64,000 nucleotides of DNA from Geosiphon pyriformis (GCA_016748015.1 JAAOMT010000009.1:1837020-1901019), one strand, 5' to 3'; counted from the first letter of the stretch, positions 50,050 to 61,129 are shown. The notes: generated from the sequence alone by a model not told the origin. Program-made: numbers and translations.

Positions 50050-50642
50050 CTATTGTTCATCACAAGGCATTATGCATTCCTTACATAATTTAATGTTCAT
50101 TTGTTCTAACTGTTGAGCTTGAGCTTTTTTAGTTGGATAGGTGTGACTTGCAATTTGATGGTACACTTCTACTTCATCTTCATAATCAAATCCAGTTAAT
50201 TCTATAGTGTATTCAATGTATTCTGCTTCTTTCATTTAACAAACATTTTTTTTGGTAGCTCCATTAACTAATGCTATTGCTAGATCAAAAATCATCTCAG
50301 CATCATAGGGGTAGTGATAAAGTTTGTTGAGAGCATTGTTGTATGCTGCATCAAAAAATGTTTCTCTTTTGACTTTTTCTGAAATTGATAAAGCATATTG
50401 GCAGGTTTGATTGCAGACTCCTCCTCTCATTGCTACATCAATCCAATTGTATTCTTCTGGTAGCATATCTCTACAAGTCAAACAAGGGGTGTTGTCCCAT
50501 TTTCCACTTCTTTTTATTAGATGGCCCTATCGTTCTCTGTGGCAAGCCTTGCAGTAATAACAAGTATGATTTTCATATTCTTCTTCAGGTGAAATACAGG
50601 CTCTTATTGAGGAAAGTTTCTTGTGTTAGTCCTTGCATTTAA
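50050..50642 (-). pseudogene. Element A Cys-rich spacer between protease and dUTPase
   Basis: In frame with gag-pro. It shows repeated Cys pairs: CYYCKACHRER, CLTCRDM, CNQTCQYA, CKECIMPC and, after a stop, CSEC. This looks like two or more zinc-binding ribbons inside the polyprotein. An equivalent block exists in element B. No named domain is recognised. Confidence 0.55.
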
Positions 50643-50658
50643 GCAGAATATAAGGGTG

Positions 50659-51234
50659 TTATTTCTTTGGTTCTGGTTTAGAATATGGAATGTTCCATCC
50701 AGGGGTTTCTGGTTTCTCTGGATATGAGTTTGTTGCAAAATATGTTTGCTCAGTTTCTTCAGCCCAGTTAGATGTTGATTTAAGTGCCATAAATGTTTCA
50801 ACTACAGACTTTTCTTCCTTCTCTTCAAATTCAAAGACAGGGGCTTTCTCTGATTGTTTGTTGAATGTACCACAAGTAGCGGGTACTTGAGCATATTGTT
50901 CTTGATAAGAAAGTTGTAATTCTTGGGTTTCCCAGTCTAATTTTGCATTGGCTTTTTGGAGCCAATCATTTCTGACAAGGGCTTGATACTGGGGCACATC
51001 CATTATAAAAACTTTGACTGGAATGGTGATTCTATCAAGAGTAAACAGAAAATTGTCAATTTTTTCTACTGGAGTCTTTTTCATGCCATCGGCAGTGACA
51101 ATTACTGTTTGAGCTGGTTGGTCGACATTTCTCTTTAACTGTTGTATTAACTGGTAGGTGATGATGCTTCCAGCAGATCCACTGTCTAGGATCAAGTGAA
51201 TTGCCTTTCTTTCGACTTCTGCTTCAGTATACAT
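50659..51234 (-). pseudogene. Element A aspartic protease
   Basis: This retropepsin-type domain cleaves the polyprotein. The active-site strand is HLILDSGSAGSIIT (catalytic D-S-G), then VIVTADGMKKTPVEKI and VPQYQALVRNDWLQKANAKLDW, which corresponds to the LIGNDWL flap-side motif in element B. It is followed by a linker with FEFEEKEEKS. The domain itself has no stop. Confidence 0.85.
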
Positions 51235-51779
51235 AGCAGTGATTGCTTTTTGTTTGTTGGTGGCTGTATTGCTAAGCAGAAATGATGACTCATTTGCTTC
51301 GAACTCAAAAGAAAATATATCTCAAAGGTTGGCATTTTCAGCAATTCTGATTGGTGGAATTGTAATAGGAGTATAGGAAAGATTTTGTTGTCATGCTACA
51401 GCTTTACCTTCCAAGAGTACAGTATGGTAAAAATCCTGTTCTTCAAGTATTGTAAGATAGCTAGATTGAGTATGATAATAAGTGGGTTTTGGTTAAGTTA
51501 GATTTCGGGAAACTAATTGGTTATTTGGGTTGATTCTGTTGTTGTTTGTTGCAAATCAGTTTTGTGATGCAAATTGGTTTTGTTGAACCAATCTTTGAGC
51601 AGGTACTTGGTAATGTTGAATGGGTTGTTGATACTGTTGTTGCATTGGCTGTGAAGCAGGTTGATAGTAGTTGGTTTGATATTGTGGTCTTGGTAGATAG
51701 TAAGCTAGTGGTAGTGGTGGTTGGTAATAAGATTATTGTGGTGAAAGGTAACATTGATTACTCCTATTCTGTTGGTCTC

Positions 51780-53253
51780 ATTGTAGCTTCCTGCAATCTT
51801 TTTTCCAGTGGCCAGGAATTCCACAGTAATGACAATTCTAAGGCTGGTTATTAGAGGATGATGTGAAGTTGTTTTGATTCCATCTTTGGGGTTCCTGTTG
51901 TTGTTGGTTGGTGAAATAGTTTTCAACTTTCTTTGTGAGTTGGTCAATTTTCTCTTTAGCTGCTGAGCTGGTCTCTCCAATGGCTAAGTTCATGAGTTTT
52001 GTACAATTGGCTTCTTCTATGGCCATTTCATATCTCTTTGCATGCTGAATGGCAGAGTTTAAATCTTCTGGGGCATGTGGGCAAATCTTTTTAATCAGTT
52101 TATCCTTTAAACCAGCAATAAATTGATCCAAGATTTGAGCATTGGAATAATAATCATTAGTTTCAAGTTGGCAAATTTGTCTGAGAAGTTTGTTGAATTT
52201 TCCAATATAAGTTATGACAGATTTAGAAGGTTTTTGTTTGATATTGCAAAAATGATTTCAAAGTGTGATTGAGATGTTGTTATCAGTGAATTGTTCTAAG
52301 AAGGCAGTTTTGAAAGCTGTCCAGTCATTAAAAGGGGTGGTCAAGTTTTTGAACCATTTGCCTGCTATTCCTTTGAGAAAGTAGGGAATTGTTCTTAACA
52401 TTCTGGCAGCATTCCATCCATTTGCATCTCCAGCTTTAGTAACTTGGTTGAGCCATTCTTGGGGACTGATCTCAATGTCTTCTCCATTAAATTTAGAAAT
52501 TTTTGTGATATATGCTGTCATTTTGTCTTCTTTATTTTCACTGTCTATTGATTTTTCTTCAGATATTTTAGAGTTGTTTTTTTTGTTCGCTGCTGTCTTA
52601 GAGTGTTTACTTTGATTTTCAGCTAGAAAGTCAAGGAGATTGGAACTAGTTTGAAGGGGTTTTTGTTGTCTGGTGGGACTTTTGAGTGATGTAAAATCTT
52701 CTAGTCTTGCAAATCAATTTAAGAGTGAATTAGGTGTTTGTACTTGTGCAAGTGAAGCTGAAAAAGGTGTGATAGTAAGTAGAAGTTTTGAACTGGTTCT
52801 TTGTTCAGGTGTTTGTAAGTGTTTGGCAGTTGTTTTTGGTAGTATTGGAGTATTTGGGATGGTTTTTGAATATTGCTTCAATTTTTGTTTGCCTTTGTTG
52901 CTTGTTTTCATCTTTGATTCAAAATCAATAGAGTATTGAGACTGCACTAGATATGTTTTTTCACAGTACTTGATAATGTTAAAATTAAGTTTTTGAAAGT
53001 AAGTGGCAAGTGTTTCACTGTTAAGATCTTCAGTTCCCAACTGTGAATAGTGTACTAAATTATTGTAAAGATTGCTTCTAACTTCTGAGATATTGTAATT
53101 TCCAAAAAGATAATTGTTAATGCAGTTTTCAATGTATTGGTATACTGATTTCTTGACAACTTCAATTCCGTCTGGAATGTTGAATCTTTGCTTGCAGTGG
53201 GTGTAAATTAACAGGTAATACTCTAGAGTTGTTGTGTCTAGTGTGGTTGCCAC
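51780..53253 (-). pseudogene. Element A gag with zinc knuckle
   Basis: One frame from ATG 53,253. The N-terminal 180 residues are helical, followed by a Ser/Lys/Pro-rich linker. The capsid-like core (about 52,521-51,950) includes ISPQEWLNQV, RTIPYFLKGIAGKWF, FKTAFLEQFTD and AQILDQFIAGLKDKLI, the retrotransposon gag signature. A complete CCHC knuckle, CHYCGIPGHWKKDC, lies at about 51,825-51,784. Stops at 52,714 (TGA), 52,258 (TGA) and 51,838 (TAG, probably a former CAG) interrupt it. Confidence 0.85.
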
Positions 53254-53280
53254 TTTGAAGTTGTTTTTGCTGTGTTGTTT

Positions 53281-53296
53281 TCATGGGAGAGCACTA
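53281..53296 (-). other. Primer-binding site of element A
   Basis: Two bases inside the 5' LTR, the minus strand reads TAGTGCTCTCCCATGA. It resembles the TGGTGC start expected for pairing with a tRNA 3' CCA end, with G changed to A. The host tRNA-Gln at 10.7 kb does not fit. Element B has TGGTGC at the same spacing. Confidence 0.55.
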
Positions 53297-53298
53297 AA

Positions 53299-54285
53299 TG
53301 TTACTGGAGGTTTTTGGTCTCTTCTTAGCTCTTGTATGTTTGTTGTAGTGCTGTTAATTCACGACTATGAGAAGTGTTTGAATCTCTGATAACTGAATTT
53401 TATCTTCAAATTATCTCCTATAATTTGAACTACTGGACTTATAAGTGGAATGGCCAATTCCATGCCAGTTGCTTCATGTAGTTACATTGTAGTAAACATC
53501 AACTCTTTCCCAGAAATTGCTCATCTGGAAGCTCACTAAAAATGTGTAGTTACTTTGCTGTGAAAGTCAACTTTTCTACAGGAATCTCATCTGTAGGCTA
53601 CTCTAATAATTATAATAAGAAAATAAAAGAAAAAAAATAAAGAAATGTAAAAGAAATAGAATTCTGTCAAGGAAAACGTTTTCTATTTAGGTCTGGAGTC
53701 ATTAACAGTTTACTGAAATTGGTAGCTAATCAATTTCAAAATGTTAGTTGGGTTTTTTGGAGATTTTTCAAGTGCAATATTTTAAAAAAATTGGTTTTTT
53801 GAATTATTTGATATTTTATTTCTTTTTGTGTGTGTAGGAATGGTTCTAAGTGATAAATCTAAAAATAAGATATATTTTCTTGAAGAGAAAAGCTCTTCTT
53901 TTATACAACTTATCATATCACTATTCTATGAACTTGAACTTTGTTCTTTTCTACAATTTTGCTGAACTAAAAATACATTTCGGCAAACTACAAGTTATTT
54001 TTGTGAACTATTTGATATTTTGGTGAACTATCAATTATTTTGGCAAATTTCTACAAATTTCAGCAAACTTTTGAATGTTACATATTTTGGGGTATTGTAT
54101 GATTGATCATCACAATTAGGTTACATTTGTGTTATGTACAAATTGGGTTATTAATTAAATGATAATTTCGGACATTTTGCTAATATAATAAGTGATAATT
54201 TGAAATAATAATATATGCTAATTAATGATAGGAATTATAAAGATAATTTCATGCTAAATAATATCTCTAATTTTGTCTGGTAACA
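53299..54285 (-). repeat. 5' LTR of gypsy element A
   Basis: 987 bp with TGTTAC/GTAACA ends. It includes a TATA-like segment in the sense strand and abuts the broken RT gene of element B at 54,286. Confidence 0.92.
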
Positions 54286-55080
54286 GTAGTAATAATGAAT
54301 GATTTACTATAATCTGGATAGATTAATACTGGAGCTTGAATAAGCTTTCTTCTTAAGATGTCAAATGCTTTTTGCTGAATTTCAGTCCATTCATACTTTG
54401 CATTTTTGGTTTGAAAATCATTGAGTAGTTGTGCTATCTTTGAAAAGTTCTTTATGAAGCATCTATAATAGCTCATGAATCCCAAGAATGATTTCAGCTC
54501 GGTTATGTTGGTTGGTATTGGAAAGTTCTTTACTATCTCTATTTTCTCTGGATCTGTTTTTATGCCATCTTTGCTAACTATATGTTTCAAGAATTTTAGT
54601 TCTGTTTTACCAAAAAAACACTTTGTTGTATTCAATTTTAATCTTGCTCATTGTAGTCTTTTGAACACTTGTTGGAGATAACATAAATGATCATTGAATG
54701 TTTTTGAGAACACATTGGTGTCGTCCAAGTATACAACTACTGATTTCCATAATAAGCTGGTATACATGATTACCATTAGCTGTTAAAATGTAGCTGGAGC
54801 ATTGGTTAAGCCAAATGACATAACTTCAAACTCAAAGTTTCCTTCTCTTGTGGTGAACGCCATTTTTTCTTTGTCGGCTGGATCCATGGCTACTTGCCAG
54901 TACCCACTATTCAAGTCTAACATTGAGAATCATTTGTTTCCACCAAAAGCATTGAATAGTTTTTGTATCCATGAAGTTGGATAGCTGTTTCTATGAGTTA
55001 CACCATTGAGTTTTCTGTAGTCTACACAAAATTGGATTTTTCTATTTTTCTTATGGACGAATACTACTGGTGACAACTAT
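54286..55080 (-). pseudogene. Element B reverse transcriptase, truncated
   Basis: Continues from the dUTPase frame after a stop at 55,077. Motifs are [49 protein letters not shown] and VVVYLDDTNVFS (catalytic YLDD, about 54,735). The start of the RNase H connection follows: DGIKTDPEKIEIVKNFPIP and AFDILRRKLIQAPVLIYPDYSKSFIITT. The next residues are LTR-encoded. Stops near 54,783 and 54,655. Confidence 0.85.
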
Positions 55081-56153
55081 GGGCTCATTGATGGCTGAAT
55101 TAACCCATTGTTAAGCATTTGGTTGATTTCTTGACAGATGATTTCATGGCTGGCTGGTGGTACCCTATATGCTTGCTGTTTGATTAGCATTGTATCTCCA
55201 GTTTTGATCTGATGCTGGATAATATCAGTTCTGCCAAATTTGTTTTCACTGGCGAAGATGTCATTGAAATTATTAAGTAATATCTTTAGTTGCATCTGTT
55301 GAAGTAAGTCTAGATTTTCTATATTCATCTGTTCCAATTGTTTTGGCTGTAACAAATAACATTTGTTTTGTCCATAGATGGTTTGTAATGTAATGTCCAC
55401 ATATCCACAAAGCTGTAGAAAATCTGGAATGCTGCTTGGTGCTTGATCTTCAATTTCTATGATTAAATATCCAAGAGTGGTTCCTTTCGGTATCTCTACA
55501 ACATTTTTGGTGTTGTTGTAGATAGGAATTTTGATATGATTATGGCTTTTGGCTGGTATGTATAGATTGATAAGTCCAATTTTTTCTGATTCACAAAGAG
55601 TTGCTTCTGCTTCAAAAATCTGTTCTTGCTCCTTCTCTCTCCTTTCTATTGCTAACATGTATAGACTATATGGTGGAATGAAAATTGTTTGACCGGTTGA
55701 GATAATTTCTCCTTGGCCAATAATTTTTTTCTTCACCATATTAACTGGTACATCTATTCTATCCATTGATCCAAATCCCTGTATTCCTTTTGCTGTTATC
55801 TCTAATTCTTCTCTATTTCCTACTAACACTAACTGAGCAATTTTTACCAGAAACAGGAATATTGCCTGTGCTATCCTTTCATTTGGCTCTATAACATAGG
55901 CCTTTTCTGAGTCATTTTGTAGCATAGCAATGATATTTTCTACATATCCTGCATCAATTATTCTTCTTCTAATGTTTATCCCTTTTTTCACTAGACTATT
56001 CCTCAAAGCTAGTTGAATCATTGTTGTTGCTAGAATTTCCAAAACTATTTTGAGATCTATACAAGTGCATAAATGTGGTTCCAATTTAATAACATCTTTT
56101 TCTGGATACCTCAGATCAAATCCAGTATTAGTATTATGTGCGCATTCTGGCAT
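55077..56153 (-). pseudogene. Element B dUTPase domain and connector to RT
   Basis: An open frame of 358 codons. dUTPase motifs are TGFDLRYP (motif 1), LALRNSLVKKG (motif 2, Arg kept), RIIDAGYVENI (motif 3, the key Asp and Tyr kept, the glycine after Tyr replaced), NERIAQAIFL (motif 4) and IQGFGSMDR (motif 5; GSTGR expected). It is therefore better preserved than in A, but motif 5, which closes over the nucleotide, is altered. After residue about 140 comes a roughly 200-residue linker containing IPPYSLYMLAIE and IPKGTTLGYLIIE, a second beta-rich domain also hinted at in elements A and C. The connector NNFNDIFASENKFGRTDIIQHQI then leads into RT. Confidence 0.88.
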
Positions 56154-56177
56154 GATACCTTTATTATTATTGCTAAA

Positions 56178-57214
56178 CTATTTTAGTTTCAATTCTTTGG
56201 TGAGATCAGAAATTGCAATATATTGTTCATATTTTAAATCGGAGTTTGAATCTGAGTGGGAATCATTGTTGTCATTATTGCCATATTGGATGGAGTTAGA
56301 ACTGGTATTTTTGTTATCATTATTGTCAGAGTTTGAATTGAGATTGAACAGTGATTCTGATTCTGATGTACAGCTGCTAATTGGTTCTTTTTCTTTGGGG
56401 ATCATGTAGATCATGTGTGGTGGTGGATTGTAGATGAAATCACACTTATTACAAAATTGGAAGTCACATGGAATCAAACAGTGGTCACATAATTGGGTGT
56501 TGATTTTTTCCAAGTGTTGCTCTTGCTTTTCTCTCATGGGTGCTAGATTTTGATAGTGTTCATGAAATTTTTCTGGGCTGTTTTCTAAGTCGATAAAGGC
56601 ATTTGGGTTAAGAATTAAAACAATGTCTGTTGGTTCTGGAGGGTTATTCTTGATCTCCAGAATTTCACTGGACGAAGTGTCTTCTACTTTGGCATTGGTC
56701 ATTTGCTAGATTTTGTCCTTGTCATGTGGATAGCCATCTAGGCAGGATATAGCTCTGTGCCATGCTACTGTAATGGGTGTACTATGACTCACCCAGTCAC
56801 TGATGAGGATTGTGTATTGGCATAAAGCGTTGCACGTTTTTCCTCAATAAGGAATATTGTTCCACATTCCTTCATCAAGTAATTGTTTGTTGCAAGTGAA
56901 ACATAGTTTGTTGTCTCACTTGCCTTGTCTTTTTGGGTAGCCATATCATTTCCTATGGCAGGTTTGCAATAGTAATGAGTTTGTGTCTAGTAGTCTTTGT
57001 TTGATGCTACCCAAGCTCCCATTGAAAACAGTTTTTTCCCACAGTCCTTGCATTTGAGAGATATATATGATGGCTTTTTTATTGGTTCACATAAGTATTC
57101 TCTTTCCCAGCCACTAGTTATTTCTTCTGCAGTAGTGGTTTCTTCAGATATGTTTTCTTCCCTTCCTTTTCCTTTTTCCTTGTTTTTTTCTTCCCAATCT
57201 AGAATTGGTGGCAT
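56178..57214 (-). pseudogene. Element B Cys-rich spacer
   Basis: Two frames one shift apart. The upstream one has CKDCGKKLF near its end (57,214-56,987). The downstream one (56,702-56,178) has CDHCLIPCDFQFCNKC, a compact zinc-ribbon-like cluster, then a long Ser/Asn/Asp-rich tail. Position and Cys pairs match the spacer of element A. Function unknown. Confidence 0.55.
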
Positions 57215-57502
57215 CTCACTTTGGTTGTTGTCGGTTCAAGTGTCGATGGTGGCTTCTCAGGTAGGTTTTTCTTTTTGTTTTTCCTTTCCATTGTCATTGT
57301 TGTTCCAGACAAGTATTGGCAGCAGTCCATTGTGGTTGATGTCGGCCCATAAGACTTGGTATACTTCCCAAGTGGGTTTTGCTTTTTCTTTCTCGAATTC
57401 GATAAGTGGTATTGATGGCGTAGTGATGGGCTTGAAGTGGCCACACATGGCTGGTACCTGTGTGTGTCAATCATTCTGGCTAAGCTGAAGCTCTTGGGTG
57501 TT

Positions 57503-57847
57503 TTAATCTAAGATTGCATTGGTTTTAGACAGCCAGTCATTTCCAATGAGTGCTTGGTATTGAGTGGCTTCCATGACAAGTACTTTGATTGGTACTATGA
57601 TGCCATTGACTTCTATGGGGAAATCATCAATCTCTCCAATAGGTGTTTTGGTCACTCTATCAGCTGTAATAATTCTGGTGCTGACAGCACAATCAACTTG
57701 GCAATCTAATTGATTTATGAGTTGTTTTGTGATGATGCTGTCAGCTAATCCACTATCTAGAATCAGTTTGATGGAATGACCATCAACTTTTGCATCAGTG
57801 TATATTGTGGTGATGAGTTTTTCCTTAAGTGCTGCTCCACTGAACAA
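57503..57847 (-). pseudogene. Element B aspartic protease
   Basis: LILDSGLADSIIT gives the catalytic DSG. RIITADRVTKTPIGEIDDFP and YQALIGNDWLSKTNAILD complete the retropepsin-like domain. The frame ends at a TAA right after the domain (ILD*). Confidence 0.85.
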
Positions 57848-58299
57848 AGGTGAGTTGATGGTTTCCTCTAATTCAAAAAGAAAGATGGCTACAAGAGATT
57901 TATTTTTGGTGACCGTTGCTGGTGGAATATTGTTGGTAAGTGTTGTTTGGAGCAGGTTAGATTCCGAGTTGTTAGTAATGGCATTTTCTAAGGTAACCAG
58001 AAGACTTAAATAGTTCTGGGAATTCGGGTTTTAGGTGAAACCAGTACCCAAATTCTGCTGTCGAGAGCCTGATGGTTGGTGAGAGGAGCTGAGGATCAGT
58101 TGATGAACAACTATCGCCAATCTCCAGTTTTGAGTAATTCTAAGTCTTGGATTTCCTGATGTCATTTGAGTAGGGTTTTGGAGTGGTGTTTGAATTAGTT
58201 GTTGGGGCTGATAAATTATTTGGGGCTGCAGCTAATAAATTACCAGTGGCTGCGGTTGATAAATTGGAGGTTGATATACTGGTGGTTGATAGATTAGTT

Positions 58300-60250
58300 G
58301 CTGCATCATTGGCAGGTAAGTGGTTTGATATTGGTTTTGATTTGGGTAGTGATTCTGAGTCTGAAATCTGCGATCGGGATTTTGATATTGATTTCCTGAT
58401 TGTGAATTGTTGCTATAAAATCAACAGTCAGCTCTAATGTGATCTTGTTTACCATAGTTGTGGCAAACACATGTTTCTGGCTGCCACGGCTGATTGGGTA
58501 ATAATAATGATGATGATGTTGATGGACACGGCTGATTTTGGAAATGATTCGTGTTTTCTGAATTATTGCATTGTTGTAGTAGTTGATAGATTGCATGATT
58601 GTCAACTAAGTATCCCTTTAGTTTCTAATTAATTGTATCACTGAATTGTTTTAGTTTGGAATCCAAGTCAGATGATCTGTTCATCACTAAATTTACAGCT
58701 TGGGCATGGTTGGCTTCTAGCTTGGCTGCTTTAAAATCTCTGGCATGAGTGATAGTAGTTGGAAGATCAACTGGATGCATTGAACATACTCACTGAAGAA
58801 TGCTACTGCACAATCCTCTGATGAACTGGTTCAAGATCTGTGGTGCTGTAAAGTAATCAGCTTGGATTGTCTGAATTTGGTGCAGATTTCTATGGAAGTG
58901 TCCCAAATAAGTGGTGACTGCTTTTGTGTCCCCTTGTTTGATAGTGGTGAATGTGTTGGTCAAGCGATTGATACTATTGTTATTACTAAAGTATTTTAAG
59001 AATTCTGTTTTGAACTCATTGAAGGTTTGTGGTTTGGTGGCTAGGCTCTAATACCACGAGTCAGCAGTATCTTTGAGAAAATAGGGGATTGCTTGAAGGG
59101 CTCTACCATCATTCCATCTGTTAACTACTATGGCTTTTTTCACGTTATTGAGCCATATTTGGGCATCATCCTCTTTGCTGGTAAAATTGTCAAGTTTTGC
59201 AATTGGTGCATAGGCCATTGGATCTAAGTTGGGTTGTTGTGGTGGTAGTTAAAGTAGTTGTTGTTGCATGGATTGTTGAAGTGGTAGTTAAAGTAGTGGT
59301 TATAGGAGTTCAGCTATTGGATTAATTGGTGGTTGATTGATGACAATTACTGGAGGTAAGTTTTGTTGATTTATTAAATTGGGGTTTCAATTATCCTAAG
59401 TTGGCAGTGTCTGAATATTCGGAGTTTCAATTTCTGGATTTTCTGGGTTTAGATTTTGCTGGGTTTGAAGATTTGGGGTTTCAAATTCTGGGTTTTCAGT
59501 AATCGGGTTCTGATAAGTAAATTTTTAATCTTCAGCTTCTTTTTTTTCCTCTTTTTCTGATTCCATTACTTCTCATGGATCAGAAATTCTGAAATTTGAG
59601 GGAGGCAGTGGCGATCAGAGTCCTGATAGCATTGATGATCGCGAGTTAAATCCTTCAAAATACATGCCATATGGTCCTAATAACTCTGCTTTCCTTTGTT
59701 TACTTTGGAATGGGAATCATCCAAATGCTAATGTCATGTTTGATGTGGCCATGCTAGTAGATGTAATATTAATGATGCTTCTGGGTGTATAGTGATATAA
59801 TGGATTAGTTGGGGACTCAACTTTTGTTTTCTTTCAAGTAGGTGGTTGTATTTTTTTGGGTGTTACTGCTAGTGTTTGCAGTTTTTCTTTGTCTTTGCTC
59901 GCATAAATAATGGGGTATCTTTGCTGTATATGGTGTTCAATTTCTTTGTTGATTTCCATGATGATGAAGGCAAAATTGTGATTTGTTGGCAGATTGGTAT
60001 TTTGAATTAATTCACTGTAAAAGGCTTCTCTTGCCGATCCAATATTTACTGGTGTTTCTAACAGATAGGCAATTCTTTTGTTGATATAGAAATTGAAAGC
60101 TGATTCTACTGATATGTGGTTGTGATTTAATCCCAAATGTTGACAGTAGTGTTAAAATAAGAATTTTGCAAATCCTAGATAGTTTGCTTCTATGTTTTCT
60201 GATTCTGCCACTTTTAGATTTGTGTTGGTACTGATTCTCTGTAAAATTAT
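58300..60250 (-). pseudogene. Element B gag
   Basis: Broken frames. The N-terminal piece (60,136-59,834: SVESAFNFYINKRIAYLLETPVN) resembles the helical N-terminus of A gag in position. A capsid-like core can be read around 59,200-58,650 with many stops (for example NWMNGLRQLMLEYNF-like order is not clear, so I place it only by position and gag-like Trp/Leu spacing). A knuckle-like CHNYG segment lies near 58,470. The product would be the structural protein of the particle. Confidence 0.55.
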
Positions 60251-60251
60251 A

Positions 60252-60268
60252 CCTCACAGGAAGCACCA
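60252..60268 (-). other. Primer-binding site of element B
   Basis: The minus strand reads TGGTGCTTCCTGTGAGG two bases inside the 5' LTR. The TGG start matches the CCA end of a tRNA. The primer tRNA is not identified. Confidence 0.65.
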
Positions 60269-60270
60269 AA

Positions 60271-61108
60271 TGTTACAGATGACTAATTCTGGTGTTGAAT
60301 TAAATAACAAACTCATAACTTGGTGCTCAAATCTAGTTGCAGTTGATAGTGATCTGAAGGTTTGTATCCGAACCATTTGGTTGAGTTTTTTGTATAATGG
60401 ACAAAAATTCAATGATAATAGTTTTATCCGTAGCTTCCTGAAACCACAGTTTCATCAATTTCTTTCTCAGCTTGATGGCCAGTATTCTTCCTGGTAAGCT
60501 ATCCTCAATCGAGTGTTCTACTCTTATTTCTAGGTCTTTTACCAGTCATGTTTATCCTGACGTTAGTATCCCGCACGTTAATCCTCAATAGAGTTAGTAA
60601 ACAACAATAAAATCAAAGCAAAAAATAAAAAAAGAAAAGAAAATAAAGAAAGAAAAGAAATAAGCCAAGACAATTTGCAAGTTAGTATTCCATCAATAGC
60701 CATGATCAAGAGCTATTGTTCCAGTATGGTTAAGTATCAATTACTATCAACATGAAGTGTTGATAGTGGCAGTGGGTTTGAGATAACAAACAGTTATTTA
60801 TTTGTGGTTTGGAAAATTGTCCAGATCAAATCTAAACTAAGAGATCTGTCTTTTTAGCTTCTAATTCTACTGCTATATATACATAATTGAGATTCCTCAA
60901 TTCTTCAATTTTTCACAACAGGAATCCTGCAATTTCTTTGAGAGGAATCCTGAAATTCTGGAATCCTGTGATTCCTTGTAAAAATTCTGTAATTTCTGAA
61001 ATCCTGCAATTCCTGAAAAAAATTCTGAAATTTCACATTTTACTATGTCTACTTCTGATTGGTTAATAACTATGCTAATATATATTCTCTATATTTCTAT
61101 GAGTAACA
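60271..61108 (-). repeat. 5' LTR of gypsy element B
   Basis: 838 bp with the same TGTTAC/GTAACA ends as the element A LTR but otherwise different sequence. It contains an unusual array of short related units (AATCCTG, AATTCTG, AATTTC) at about 60,920-61,040. The outer end abuts the integrase C-terminus of element C. Confidence 0.85.
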
Positions 61109-61129
61109 ATGAATATAAAATAGTCCATC

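Larger units (their letters stand above)
44445..54285 (-). mobile_element. Ty3/gypsy element A with dUTPase, full length, both LTRs
   Basis: A 9.8-kb LTR retrotransposon read on the minus strand: 5' LTR 54,285-53,299, primer-binding site, gag, zinc knuckle, aspartic protease, Cys-rich spacer, dUTPase, RT, RNase H, integrase, extra ORF, 3' LTR 45,406-44,445. Gag through the start of RT (53,253 to about 48,640) keeps one reading frame, so the original product was a single gag-pro-dut-pol polyprotein. It now has many nonsense codons and two or more frameshifts. The flanks do not match: the left is LINE copy 2, the right is the RT gene of element B, and no target-site duplication is visible (CATGT versus GTAGT). 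Confidence 0.9.
54286..61108 (-). mobile_element. Ty3/gypsy element B with dUTPase, 3' part missing
   Basis: Read on the minus strand: 5' LTR 61,108-60,271, primer-binding site, gag, protease, Cys-rich spacer, dUTPase and RT, broken off at 54,286 inside RNase H (KSFIITT). Frames of gag, protease and first spacer agree, and those of second spacer, dUTPase and RT agree, with one shift near 56.8-57.0 kb. Sequence similarity to A is at protein level only and the LTRs are unrelated apart from the ends, so this is a separate family. RNase H remainder, integrase and 3' LTR are not in the window. Confidence 0.87.
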
